From: Streptomyces omiyaensis
GTDB lineage: Bacteria > Actinomycetota > Actinomycetes > Streptomycetales > Streptomycetaceae
Direction of reading: 5' to 3'
NCBI RefSeq assembly: GCF_014650895.1
Contig: NZ_BMVV01000004.1
Location: forward strand, 124,001 to 188,000
Length of the DNA: 64,000 bases
The notes beneath the pieces are model-generated. The model had not been told where the DNA came from. It made no database searches and saw nothing but the letters and a program-made list of their open reading frames with translations. Shown here in pieces: positions 24,965 to 33,051 of this stretch. The position numbers were made by a program, and so were the translations under genes. Position 1 is the first letter of the stretch. Every line of letters starts with the position of its first letter.

Positions 24965-25104
24965 AGTCGAAACTTTCGTGTTCAAGATGTGCGGCACGTC
25001 GGATTACCACGATGTCGGACGGCCCGGGGGCGACCCATCGGATCGCCACACCGTACGCCATCCAGGTGGCCGGCCGGTGACGGGGAGCCGCCGCCGGCCG
25101 TCCC

Positions 25105-25884
25105 TCACTTCAGCCTGCTGGACACCATGATCGAGACCAGGTGCAGGACGGTCTGGAGCAGCGCGATGCCCGCGAGGACCGCGACACCGAGCCGGGAGTA
25201 GAAGAGGTCGCCCCGCGCCTGGTCGAGGAAGGCGAGGACCAGGATGAGCAGGGAGGCCTCGATCCCGAGGATCAGGCGGTGGAACTTGAGCGCGCCGGCG
25301 GCCCGGCGGGCCAGGGCCATGCCGGAGGAGCGGGGCTCGGAGGCCGACTCCTTCACCGGGGGCAGGCCGTTCTGGTGGCGGGCGACGCCGACCAGGTCGG
25401 TCTCGGCCTTGATCAGGATCGCGCCGAGCGCGGCCAGGGTGCCGAGGAAGGCCCAGAGCCAGTCGATCCGGCCCTCGCCCCACAGGTCGGCGGCGCGCAG
25501 GCCGAAGCCGACGAGCACGGCGGCGTCGCACAGGTAGGCGCCGACCCGGTCCAGGTAGACGCCGGCCAGCGAGTACTGCTTCTTCCAGCGGGCCAGCTCG
25601 CCGTCGACGCAGTCGAGCAGCAGGTACATCTGCACGGCGACGACGCCGAGGACCGCGCCCCAGATGCCCGGCACGAGCAGTGCCGGGGCGGCGAGCACGC
25701 CGAAGAGGGTCATCAGATAGGTCAGCTGGTTGGGCGTGACACTGGTGTTCGCCAGCTGCCGGGTGATGCGGAGGGAGATCTCCCGCATGTAGAGGCGGCC
25801 GCCCCAGTGCTCGCCGCTCCGTCGGTCCTTGACGCCCGGCGGGTGGACGACGGGGCGGAGTTCAGCTACCGATGGCTTGGGCAT
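25105..25884 (-). CDS. CDP-alcohol phosphatidyltransferase family protein (atypical motif)
   Basis: Membrane protein of 259 residues, six hydrophobic helices. The CDP-AP signature is present as DCVDGELARW, then G-V-Y-L-D followed by RVGA. The fourth conserved Asp, which acts as the general base in characterised members, is replaced by Ala; another Asp comes four residues later. Either the base is shifted or activity is altered. An N-terminal cytosolic segment (1-45) includes HWGGRLYMREISLRITRQLA. It overlaps the dehydrogenase gene by 23 bp. It should transfer a phospho-alcohol from a CDP-alcohol. Confidence 0.88.
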   Translation of the reverse strand: MPKPSVAELRPVVHPPGVKDRRSGEHWGGRLYMREISLRITRQLANTSVTPNQLTYLMTLFGVLAAPALLVPGIWGAVLGVVAVQMYLLLDCVDGELARWKKQYSLAGVYLDRVGAYLCDAAVLVGFGLRAADLWGEGRIDWLWAFLGTLAALGAILIKAETDLVGVARHQNGLPPVKESASEPRSSGMALARRAAGALKFHRLILGIEASLLILVLAFLDQARGDLFYSRLGVAVLAGIALLQTVLHLVSIMVSSRLK

Positions 25885-26923
25885 AGTCGGCGTACGCGTC
25901 CCTGATCTGGTCGGTGGAGAGGTCGAGGTGTTCCAGGATGGTGAAGCGGCCCGGCCGGGTCTGCGGCGCGAAGTCGACCGCGCGCACGAACTCGTCGTCG
26001 GTGAAGCCCATCTCGCCGGGGAGCACGGGCAGGCCGTGCCGGCGGAGGGTCTCCGCGATGAGGCCGGCCTCCTCGCGGGCCCCGCGCAGGTGCATCGCGA
26101 AGGCCGCCCCGAGGCCGCACTGCTCGCCGTGGCTGGCGGCGCGGGCGGGGTAGAGCAGGTCGAAGGCGTGGCTGATCTCGTGGCAGGCGCCCGACGAGGG
26201 CCGGGTGTCGCCGCTGATCGACATGGCGATGCCGGACATCACCAGGCCCTCGGAGAGGGTGACGAGGAAGTCGTCGTCGCCGACGCCCCCGGGGTGGCGG
26301 AGGACCGCCTCGCCCGCGCTGCGGGCCATGGCGGCGGCGAGGCCGTCGATCCTCTCGCCGGTCTCGCGGTGGGAGAGCTCCCAGTCCGCGAGGGCGGAGA
26401 GGTTGGAGACCGCGTCGCCGATGCCGGAGCGGACGTAGCGGACCGGGGCGTCCCGGATCACGTCGAGGTCGATGACCAGCGCGATCGGGGTCGGCACGCC
26501 GTAGGAGCCGCGTCCGTTGTCGTTGTCCAGGGTGGACACCGGCGAGCAGAGGCCGTCGTGCGAGAGGTTGGTGGCGACCGCGACCAGCGGCAGCCCGACC
26601 CGCGCGGCCGCGTACTTGGCCACGTCGATGATCTTGCCGCCGCCGAGGGCGACCACGGCGTCGTACCGCTTGCCCCGCATGCAGTCGGCCAGCTCGACGG
26701 CGGCGTCGATGGTGCCGCCGGCGACGGTGTACCAGTCGGCACCCGGCAGCTCGGCGGCGAAGCGGTCGCGCAGTCTGAGCCCGGACCCGCCGCTGATGGC
26801 GACGGCGATCCTGCCGTTGCTGGAGATCCGCCCGTCCGCCATGAGCGCGGAGAGTCCCTCCAGCGCCCCCCGGCGGATGTCGACGACGACCGGCGACGGG
26901 ATCAGTCGGGTCAGTACCGGCAC
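25862..26923 (-). CDS. Iron-containing alcohol dehydrogenase family (sn-glycerol-1-phosphate dehydrogenase-like)
   Basis: Protein of 353 residues. The NAD-binding region is VALGGGKIIDVAKYAAARVG with the GGG turn. Metal-ligand candidates are the Asp/His set in GIGDAVSN, CHEISHAFD and SHGEQCGLG. This is the architecture of G1P dehydrogenase/AraM and of 3-dehydroquinate-synthase-like enzymes. In this operon it would make a polyol phosphate from a keto-phosphate such as dihydroxyacetone phosphate. GTG 26923 overlaps the upstream gene by 13 bp. Confidence 0.85.
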   Translation of the reverse strand: MPVLTRLIPSPVVVDIRRGALEGLSALMADGRISSNGRIAVAISGGSGLRLRDRFAAELPGADWYTVAGGTIDAAVELADCMRGKRYDAVVALGGGKIIDVAKYAAARVGLPLVAVATNLSHDGLCSPVSTLDNDNGRGSYGVPTPIALVIDLDVIRDAPVRYVRSGIGDAVSNLSALADWELSHRETGERIDGLAAAMARSAGEAVLRHPGGVGDDDFLVTLSEGLVMSGIAMSISGDTRPSSGACHEISHAFDLLYPARAASHGEQCGLGAAFAMHLRGAREEAGLIAETLRRHGLPVLPGEMGFTDDEFVRAVDFAPQTRPGRFTILEHLDLSTDQIRDAYADYAQAIGS

Positions 26924-27660
26924 GCGATCTCCCGGCCCTTGGCGAGGTCGTCGTGGTTGTCGATCTCGACCCAGGACACCTCGCCGATGGGCTCGACGTC
27001 GACGGTGAAGCCGCGGTTCACGAGCTCCTGGTAGCCGTCCTCGTAGTAGAGGTCGGGGTCGCGCTCGAAGGTGGTGCGCAGCGCGTCGGCGAGCTCCTCG
27101 GCGGCCTCGGCCTCGATGAGCGTGACGCCGATGTACTCGCCGGTCGCGTCGGCCGGGTCCATCAGCTTGGTGATCCTCCGGACGCCCTCGCCCTCGGCGG
27201 TGACGACCTTCATCTCCTCGTCGGCGAGCCGCTTGACGGTGTCGAGCGCGAGGATGATCCGCCGGCCCTCGCCGCGGGCGGCGAGCAGGGTCTTCTCGAC
27301 CGAGACCGGGTGGACGGTGTCGCCGTTGGCGAGGATCACACCGCGCTTGAGCACCTCACGGGCGCACCACAGGGAGTAGGCGTTGTTCCACTCCTCGGCC
27401 TTGTCGTTGTCGATCAGCGTGAGGGAGAGGCCGTACTTCGCCTCCAGGGCCTCCTTGCGCGCGTAGACGGCCTCCTTGCGGTAGCCGACGACGATCGCGG
27501 CCTCGGTGAGGCCGACCTCGGCGAAGTTCTTCAGCGTGAGGTCGAGGACGGTGAGGGACCCGTCACCGGCGGGGTCCACGGGCACGAGGGCCTTCGGGAG
27601 GGTGTCGGTGTACGGACGCAGTCGCCGTCCGGCACCGGCTGCCAGAACGAGGCCGATCAT
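26911..27660 (-). CDS. Nucleotidyltransferase, phosphocholine/polyol-phosphate cytidylyltransferase-like
   Basis: Protein of 249 residues with the nucleotidyltransferase signature LVLAAGAGRRLRPYTDTLPK (residues 4-23) and the metal-binding LANGDTVHP. The C-terminus WVEIDNHDDLAKGREI is typical of LicC-type phosphocholine and sugar-phosphate cytidylyltransferases. It should activate a phosphorylated alcohol as a CDP derivative, which the two CDP-alcohol phosphotransferases of the operon could then use. ATGA overlap with the DUF5941 gene. Confidence 0.9.
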   Translation of the reverse strand: MIGLVLAAGAGRRLRPYTDTLPKALVPVDPAGDGSLTVLDLTLKNFAEVGLTEAAIVVGYRKEAVYARKEALEAKYGLSLTLIDNDKAEEWNNAYSLWCAREVLKRGVILANGDTVHPVSVEKTLLAARGEGRRIILALDTVKRLADEEMKVVTAEGEGVRRITKLMDPADATGEYIGVTLIEAEAAEELADALRTTFERDPDLYYEDGYQELVNRGFTVDVEPIGEVSWVEIDNHDDLAKGREIACRY

Positions 27661-29471
27661 GCTGTTTCTCCTTCGTCATGAACAGCGGGCGCTCCGGAGG
27701 AGACCCAGAAGCGGACGGACTCCACGAGCACCACGAGGGCGAGCGCGCCCGCCAGGGCGGTCAGCGCCAGGGTGAAGTCGTCGCCGCGGGCCACGAGGAG
27801 CGCGGCCAGGACGGTCACCAGGAGCGTGCGCCCCTCGTGTCCGCCGGTGAGCCGCACCAGCCAGGCGGGCGGCGCGCCGGTGCCGCCGCGGATGCGGTAC
27901 ACCGTGTCGTAGTGATGGTAGGCGACCGCCGCGACCAGGCCGAATGCGGCGGGAACGGCGTGCGGAACGTCCGACCGGACCGCCAGGACCAGGACCGTGC
28001 CGTACTCGGCGGCGCGGAAGAGCGGCGGGACCAGCCAGTCGAGGGGGCCGCGGAGCGGGCGGGCGACGGCCAGGCCGGAGAGGAGCGCGTAGCCGCCGGC
28101 GGCGCCGACGGCCGCCCAGCCGCCGACCGGCGCGGTGGCCGCGACGGCGAGCACCAGGGCGGCGCCGAGGAGCGCCGCCACCGGGGCGGGCACCGGGAGG
28201 CGGCGGGTGATCCGGGCGACCGGGAGCGCGAGCGGGCCGGAGTCGGCGAGCGCGGCCAGCGCCCGGCCGGCCCCCTCGGTGCGCGGGCCCCGGCGCTTGA
28301 CCGAGCGCAGCAGGCGGCCGGCGGTGGTGTAGCAGGCCGCGAACGAGCAGCCGACGATGAGGGCCCAGAAGACGACGCGGGGGACGGACACCGCGGTGAG
28401 GACGGCGATCATCGCCCACCGCTCGCCGATCGGCAGGATGATCATGCGGCGGGCCCAGACGGTCCAGCCGACGCCGTCGAGCCGGCTGGAGAGGGCGAGA
28501 CCGGTCTTGGCGGTGGAGCCGGGGGCCGCGCCGTCGGCGGCGTTCGCCTCGTTGAAGGCGAAGTCGACCACGTGCCGGCAGGTCATGACGATCATCGCGG
28601 CGAGCGCGAGCGCCCACACGTCGTCGCCGCCGCGGGCCGCGCCGAGGGCGAGGCCGGCGTAGAAGGCGTACTCCTTGGCCCGGTCGAAGGTGGCGTCGAG
28701 CCAGGCGCCCATCGTCGAGTACTTGAGCGCGTACCGGGCGAGCTGCCCGTCGGTGCAGTCCAGGACGAAGGAGACGAGGAGCAGGACGCCGGCGGCGACG
28801 TAGCCGCCGCGCTCGCCGGTGGCCGCGCAGCCGGCCGCGATCAGGGCGGTGAGCAGCGAGGCGGTGGTGACCTGGTTGGGCGTGAGGCCCCGGCGGGCGC
28901 ACCAGCGGGCGATGTACCGCGAGTAGGGGCTGATGAAGAAGGTGGTGAAGAAGCCGTCGTGGGCCTTCACGGCGGAGCGGAGGCGGACCGCCTCGTCGTC
29001 GACGGCCGCGACGGCGGCGGCGGCCCGGTGGCGGGCCTCGGCGTCGGCCGGGACGGCGGCGACGAGGGTGCCGAGCGCGGGCCGGTGCACGGCGACGCCG
29101 TCGGCGTCGAGGGCGTCGGCGACGGCGTCGGTGAGGTCCCGCTCCGGTGCGGCGGCGGCCGGGGCGGTGAGCGCCGGGGCGGCGGCCAGGGCCCGGACGA
29201 GGGCCGGACGGGCCTCGGGCTGGGCGGCGAGCGCGCCGGGCACGGCCGCGGCGGCGAAGCGGGGGTCGGTCAGCGCGAGGCGCAGGGCGTGCCGGTGCCC
29301 GACGAAGCGGGAGTCGACGAGGGCGACGCGCTCGCCCGCGGGGACGGCGGCCAGGAGGGTACGGGCCTCCTCGGCGCCGGTGGCCCAACGGACGGCGAAG
29401 CCGAGCGACCGCAGATCACCGTCGAGCGAGGATCCGGGTGCCGGCGGGCCGGTGAGGATGGCGGTCGACAG
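27657..29471 (-). CDS. DUF5941 / CDP-alcohol phosphotransferase membrane protein (probable CTG start)
   Basis: Product of about 604 residues. The N-terminal soluble part (about 1-165) includes ALVDSRFVGHRHALRLAL. A CDP-AP domain follows with the full motif DCTDGQLARY, G-A-W-L-D and A-T-F-D (all four Asp present), then a C-terminal bundle of hydrophobic helices. No ATG, GTG or TTG occurs between the in-frame stop at 29478-29480 and GTG 29243, yet the conserved-looking protein begins well before that GTG. AAGGAG stands 9 bases before CTG 29471, which would give (M)STAILTGPPAPGSS. It is the first gene of a six-gene operon for a putative phospho-polyol product. Confidence 0.85.
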   Translation of the reverse strand: MSTAILTGPPAPGSSLDGDLRSLGFAVRWATGAEEARTLLAAVPAGERVALVDSRFVGHRHALRLALTDPRFAAAAVPGALAAQPEARPALVRALAAAPALTAPAAAAPERDLTDAVADALDADGVAVHRPALGTLVAAVPADAEARHRAAAAVAAVDDEAVRLRSAVKAHDGFFTTFFISPYSRYIARWCARRGLTPNQVTTASLLTALIAAGCAATGERGGYVAAGVLLLVSFVLDCTDGQLARYALKYSTMGAWLDATFDRAKEYAFYAGLALGAARGGDDVWALALAAMIVMTCRHVVDFAFNEANAADGAAPGSTAKTGLALSSRLDGVGWTVWARRMIILPIGERWAMIAVLTAVSVPRVVFWALIVGCSFAACYTTAGRLLRSVKRRGPRTEGAGRALAALADSGPLALPVARITRRLPVPAPVAALLGAALVLAVAATAPVGGWAAVGAAGGYALLSGLAVARPLRGPLDWLVPPLFRAAEYGTVLVLAVRSDVPHAVPAAFGLVAAVAYHHYDTVYRIRGGTGAPPAWLVRLTGGHEGRTLLVTVLAALLVARGDDFTLALTALAGALALVVLVESVRFWVSSGAPAVHDEGETA

Positions 29472-29881
29472 ACGAACTCACTCCTTGGAACGGGCGGTGG
29501 ACCGGCGGGGCCCGGACGGCCCCGGCCACGACGGTGCGCCCCGGTACCGGGCGGCGGCACGTCGGCTGAGGCTATCGGATGGACGGAGCGTGAGTTCACC
29601 GAGGCTTCGCACCCCGGACGCCCCCCGGTCCGCCCTCCGCCGCCGGGGTGCGCCGCGCTCCGCGTGATCATCATCGGTGATCGGCGGCCCGCCCTCCAAA
29701 CCGGTGCCGGAGGGGCCCCGCACGGCATTCCGGCAGGTGATCGCACACATGACGGCCGTCAGCGCATCACCGCAGGTCAGAGCAATGACAACGGTGTTCA
29801 GTACCGTGTTGCACATACCCCCCACCCGTAGTTCACTGGCGACTCGGGGCACCGACGGAACAGGACCTGGGAGGCCATGTC
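29472..29881. other. Divergent intergenic region between the DUF5941 operon and zitB
   Basis: This 410-bp stretch has no gene I can support. It contains the AAGGAG site of the DUF5941 gene (29477-29490 region), a CCCTCC / GGAGGG hairpin with an ACCGGT centre near 29690-29714, and zitB control elements from 29750 onward. A possible zitB promoter is TTGCAC (29809-29814) with TTCACT 17 bp later. Confidence 0.6.
29750..29800 (+). promoter_or_regulatory. Zur-box-like site and adjacent palindrome upstream of zitB
   Basis: TGACAACGGTGTTCA (29786-29800) matches the S. coelicolor Zur box TGAAAATGATTTTCA, as I remember it, at 11 of 15 positions, including both TGA/TCA ends. A perfect 12-bp palindrome TGACGGCCGTCA lies at 29750-29761, about 37 bp further upstream, with the same TGA...TCA ends. 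In S. coelicolor, Zur activates zitB at high zinc by spreading upstream from its box; this arrangement would fit that mechanism. Confidence 0.6.
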
Positions 29882-30823
29882 ATGGGGGCTGGACACGACC
29901 ACGGGCACAGTCACGGGGGACCGCCGCCGACCGGTACGGCGGGTGCCGCCTATCGCAGCCGGTTGCGGATCGCGCTCGGGATCACGCTCTCCGTGATGGT
30001 GGTCGAGATCATCGGCGGCGTCGTCGCCGACTCGCTCGCGCTGATCGCCGACGCGGCGCACATGGCGACCGACGCGATCGGGCTCGCGATGGCGCTGCTC
30101 GCCATCCACTTCGCCAACCGGCCGCCCTCCGGGAACCGCACCTTCGGCTTCGCCCGGGCGGAGATCCTCGCGGCGCTCGCCAACTGTCTGCTGCTGCTCG
30201 GCGTCGGCGGGTACGTGCTCTACGAGGCGGTCCAGCGCTTCATGGAACCGGCCGAGACCAAGGGCGGGCTCGCCATCGCCTTCGCCGCGGTCGGCCTGGT
30301 GGCCAACGTCATCTCGCTGTCGCTGCTCATGCGGGGCCAGAAGGAGAGCCTGAACGTCCGGGGCGCCTATCTGGAGGTGCTCGCCGACGCGCTCGGCTCG
30401 GTGACGGTGATCGTCTCCGCCGCGATCATCCTGGCGACCGGCTGGCAGTACGCCGACCCGATCGCCTCCCTCGTCATCGGCCTGATGATCGTGCCGCGCA
30501 CGGTGAAGCTGCTGCGGGAGACGCTGGACGTGCTCCTGGAGGCGGCCCCGAAGGGCGTCGACATGGCGGAGGTGCGGGCACACATCCTGGCCCTGCCGGG
30601 CGTCGAGGACGTGCACGACCTGCACGCCTGGACCATCACCTCCGGGATGCCGGTCCTCTCCGCGCACGTGGTGGTGGACGCGGCGGCGCTGGACGCGGGG
30701 GGCCACGAGAAGATGCTCCACCAGCTCCAGGGCTGCCTGGGCGACCACTTCGACGTGGAGCACTGCACCTTCCAGCTGGAGCCTGCCGGGCACGCCGAGC
30801 ACGAGGCCAAGCTCTGCCTGTGA
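29882..30823 (+). CDS. zitB: Cation diffusion facilitator, zinc exporter ZitB/CzcD type
   Basis: Protein of 313 residues with a His-rich N-terminus (HDHGHSHGG) and six transmembrane helices. Helix II carries IADAAHMATDA (His and Asp metal ligands) and helix V carries YLEVLADALGS (E-x3-D, as in CzcD). The C-terminal cytosolic domain (about 205-313) contains VEDVHDLHAWTI and HCTFQLEP. It exports Zn2+ (possibly Co or Cd) by proton antiport. GGGAGG precedes ATG 29882. The upstream Zur-box-like element and the zitB neighbourhood in S. coelicolor support the name. Confidence 0.93.
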   Translation: MGAGHDHGHSHGGPPPTGTAGAAYRSRLRIALGITLSVMVVEIIGGVVADSLALIADAAHMATDAIGLAMALLAIHFANRPPSGNRTFGFARAEILAALANCLLLLGVGGYVLYEAVQRFMEPAETKGGLAIAFAAVGLVANVISLSLLMRGQKESLNVRGAYLEVLADALGSVTVIVSAAIILATGWQYADPIASLVIGLMIVPRTVKLLRETLDVLLEAAPKGVDMAEVRAHILALPGVEDVHDLHAWTITSGMPVLSAHVVVDAAALDAGGHEKMLHQLQGCLGDHFDVEHCTFQLEPAGHAEHEAKLCL

Positions 30824-30870
30824 CTGCTAGGCTCGTCGTACGAACACGTGCGTGAGAGGAGCTGGGGTTG

Positions 30871-30942
30871 ATGACCGTCGCGAGGAAGGCCGCCTTCCGC
30901 GGCCGCACCCGGTCCAGCTTCAGCTCCCGGGTCTCCGGCTGA
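30871..30942 (+). CDS. Possible 23-residue Arg/Ser-rich small protein
   Basis: ATG 30871 is preceded by GAGGAG at about 10 bases. The peptide is MTVARKAAFRGRTRSSFSSR then VSG. It lies alone between zitB and the methyltransferase-acetyltransferase gene, 70 bp before the latter. It may be a leader peptide or a chance frame. Confidence 0.4.
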   Translation: MTVARKAAFRGRTRSSFSSRVSG

Positions 30943-31012
30943 CCTGATCCCGGTTCTTCCACCGGTCCGTCACGTCGTCGGCCGGGACCCCTTCACACCG
31001 AGGGTTTCCACG

Positions 31013-32278
31013 TTGTCCGACAACGACATCCAGAACGCTTCCGCGTCTCGCGACGCCTTCTTCGCCCTGCACCACGGTCTTCCGCGGCAGGGTCCGGGCT
31101 CCGACGCCACCACCCGTCGCCTCCTCGCGCTCGCGGGGCCGCTCCCCGAGCGTCCGCGCGTGCTCGACCTGGGCTGCGGTCCCGGCCGCTCCGCGCTGCT
31201 CCTGGCCGCCGAGGCGGGCGCCGAGGTGACCGCCGTCGACACCCACGAGCCGTTCCTCGACGAGCTGCGCGCGGCCGCCGCCGAGCGCGGGCTCGCCGAC
31301 GCGGTCCGGCCGGTCCCGGGGGACATGGGCGCGCTGCCCTTCCCCGACGGCTCCTTCGACCTCGTCTGGGCCGAGAGCTCGGTCTTCGTGATCGGCTTCG
31401 ACCGGGCGCTCGCCGAGTGGCGCCGGCTCCTCGCCCCCGGGGGGACCCTGGTCCTCACCGAGTGCGTGTGGACCACCGGCTCCCCCGCCCCGGAGGTCCG
31501 TGCCTTCTGGGACGAGCACTATCCGCTCCGTACGACCGCGGAGCTGTCCGCGGCGGCGGTCGGGGCCGGCTACCACGTCCTCGCCGCCTTCACCCAGCCC
31601 GACGGCGACTGGGACGAGTACTACGTCCCGCTCGCCGCGCACGCCGACGCCGCCGACACCTCGGTGCCCGGCATGGCCGAGGCGGTGGCGGGCGCCCGCA
31701 CCGAGATCGCCCTGCGCCGCGAGCACGGCGGCGACTACGGCTACGCGGGGCTCGTGCTCCGTCCGGCCGATCCCCGCTGGCCCACCCGCCCCGAGCGGGA
31801 GGCCGACCACGCGGCCGTGCGGGAACTGACCGCGGCGGCCTTCGGGTCGCCGGCCGAGGCCGAGCTGGTCGACGCCCTGCGCGCCGACCCGGACGCCTGG
31901 CTGCCCGGGCTCTCGGTGGTCGCCGAGGCCCCGGACGGTTCGGTCGCCGCGCACGCGCTGATCACCCGGTGCCGGGTGGGCGGGGCGCCGGCGGCGGCGC
32001 TCGCGCCGGTCTCGGTGGCGCCGGAGCACCAGCGCACCGGCGCCGGCCAGGCCGTCACCCGCGCGGTGCTCGACGCGGCGCGGCTCGCGGGCGAGCGGGT
32101 GGTGCTGGTGCTGGGCCATCCGGAGTACTACCCCCGCTTCGGCTTCGTACGGGCGTCCGAGTATGGAATCAAGCCAGGTTTCGAGGTTCCGGACGACGCG
32201 ATGAGGGCGCTCGTCCTGGACGGTTCCGCTCCGGTCCCGTCGGGCACGATCGCCTATCCGGCGGCTTTCGGGGTCTGA
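31013..32278 (+). CDS. Methyltransferase-GNAT acetyltransferase fusion protein
   Basis: Protein of 421 residues from TTG 31013 with GAGGG about 8 bases upstream. Residues about 1-250 are a class I SAM methyltransferase: motif I VLDLGCGPGRSALLLA, acidic VTAVDTHEP, and a LPFPDGSFDLVWAES post-I segment. Residues about 260-421 are a GNAT acetyltransferase of the YhbS kind: VSVAPEHQRTGAGQAV acetyl-CoA loop and GHPEYYPRFGF. Joining a methylase and an acetylase in one chain suggests a single substrate or pathway, which is unknown. Confidence 0.88.
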   Translation: MSDNDIQNASASRDAFFALHHGLPRQGPGSDATTRRLLALAGPLPERPRVLDLGCGPGRSALLLAAEAGAEVTAVDTHEPFLDELRAAAAERGLADAVRPVPGDMGALPFPDGSFDLVWAESSVFVIGFDRALAEWRRLLAPGGTLVLTECVWTTGSPAPEVRAFWDEHYPLRTTAELSAAAVGAGYHVLAAFTQPDGDWDEYYVPLAAHADAADTSVPGMAEAVAGARTEIALRREHGGDYGYAGLVLRPADPRWPTRPEREADHAAVRELTAAAFGSPAEAELVDALRADPDAWLPGLSVVAEAPDGSVAAHALITRCRVGGAPAAALAPVSVAPEHQRTGAGQAVTRAVLDAARLAGERVVLVLGHPEYYPRFGFVRASEYGIKPGFEVPDDAMRALVLDGSAPVPSGTIAYPAAFGV

Positions 32279-32430
32279 CCTGCGCCTGACGGCTCCCGCC
32301 GCGCCCCCGCCCCGGTGTACTCCGGTGCGGTGGGCGCGGCGGGCTCCGGTCGGCGAAGTGCGGACAAGCCGCTTTTGTACGGCAGACTGGGGTGGCCCCC
32401 ACGGGCCGAGGACCGAAGCGAAGGATGGGT

Positions 32431-33051
32431 ATGCCGACCACTCAGGGCACCGCGACCGCGATCGCGCCGAAGCTCGCGTCGGACGGCGCGGAGCCGTCCG
32501 CCACCCCGGAGCCGATCATGCTGGAACTGGTCGACGAGGCCGGGAACACCATCGGCACGGCGGAGAAGCTCGCGGCGCACCAGGCCCCCGGGCAGCTGCA
32601 CCGCGCGTTCTCGGTCTTCCTCTTCGACGAGGAGGGTCGGCTGCTGCTCCAGCGCCGGGCGCTCGGCAAGTACCACTCCCCCGGCGTCTGGTCGAACACC
32701 TGCTGCGGCCACCCCTACCCGGGCGAGGCGCCCTTCGCGGCGGCCGCCCGGCGCACCTTCGAGGAGCTCGGCGTCTCCCCCACCCTGATGGGCGAGGCCG
32801 GGACGGTCCGCTACAACCACCCGGACCCGGCCTCGGGCCTGGTGGAGCAGGAGTTCAACCACCTCTTCGTCGGCCTGGTGCAGGCCACTCCGGCCCCGGA
32901 CCCGGAGGAGATCGGCGAGTACGCCTTCGTCACCCCGGCCGAGCTGGCCGAGCGGCACGCCGCCGCGCCGTTCTCCGCCTGGTTCATGACGGTGCTCGAC
33001 GCGGCGCGGCCGGCGATCAGGGAGCTGACGGGTCCCGCCGGGGGCTGGTGA
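32431..33051 (+). CDS. idi: Isopentenyl-diphosphate delta-isomerase, type I
   Basis: Protein of 206 residues, Nudix-fold type I IDI. It has HRAFSVFLFDEEGRLLLQRR, then KYHSPGVWSNTCCGHPYPGE containing the catalytic Cys of NTCCGHP, and the catalytic Glu region EQEFNHLFVG. It interconverts isopentenyl and dimethylallyl diphosphate and so can feed the polyprenyl synthase of the hopanoid cluster. ATG 32431 has GAAGGA 5 bases upstream; ATG 32425 is too close to that site. The 3' end overlaps the convergent ATPase gene by 35 bp. Confidence 0.95.
   Translation: MPTTQGTATAIAPKLASDGAEPSATPEPIMLELVDEAGNTIGTAEKLAAHQAPGQLHRAFSVFLFDEEGRLLLQRRALGKYHSPGVWSNTCCGHPYPGEAPFAAAARRTFEELGVSPTLMGEAGTVRYNHPDPASGLVEQEFNHLFVGLVQATPAPDPEEIGEYAFVTPAELAERHAAAPFSAWFMTVLDAARPAIRELTGPAGGW

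Noticed and set aside
29882..30823. Glu instead of His in the helix V metal motif of the cation exporter considered as a specificity change
   Set aside because: CzcD-type relatives have the same E-x3-D arrangement, so it is normal for this branch.
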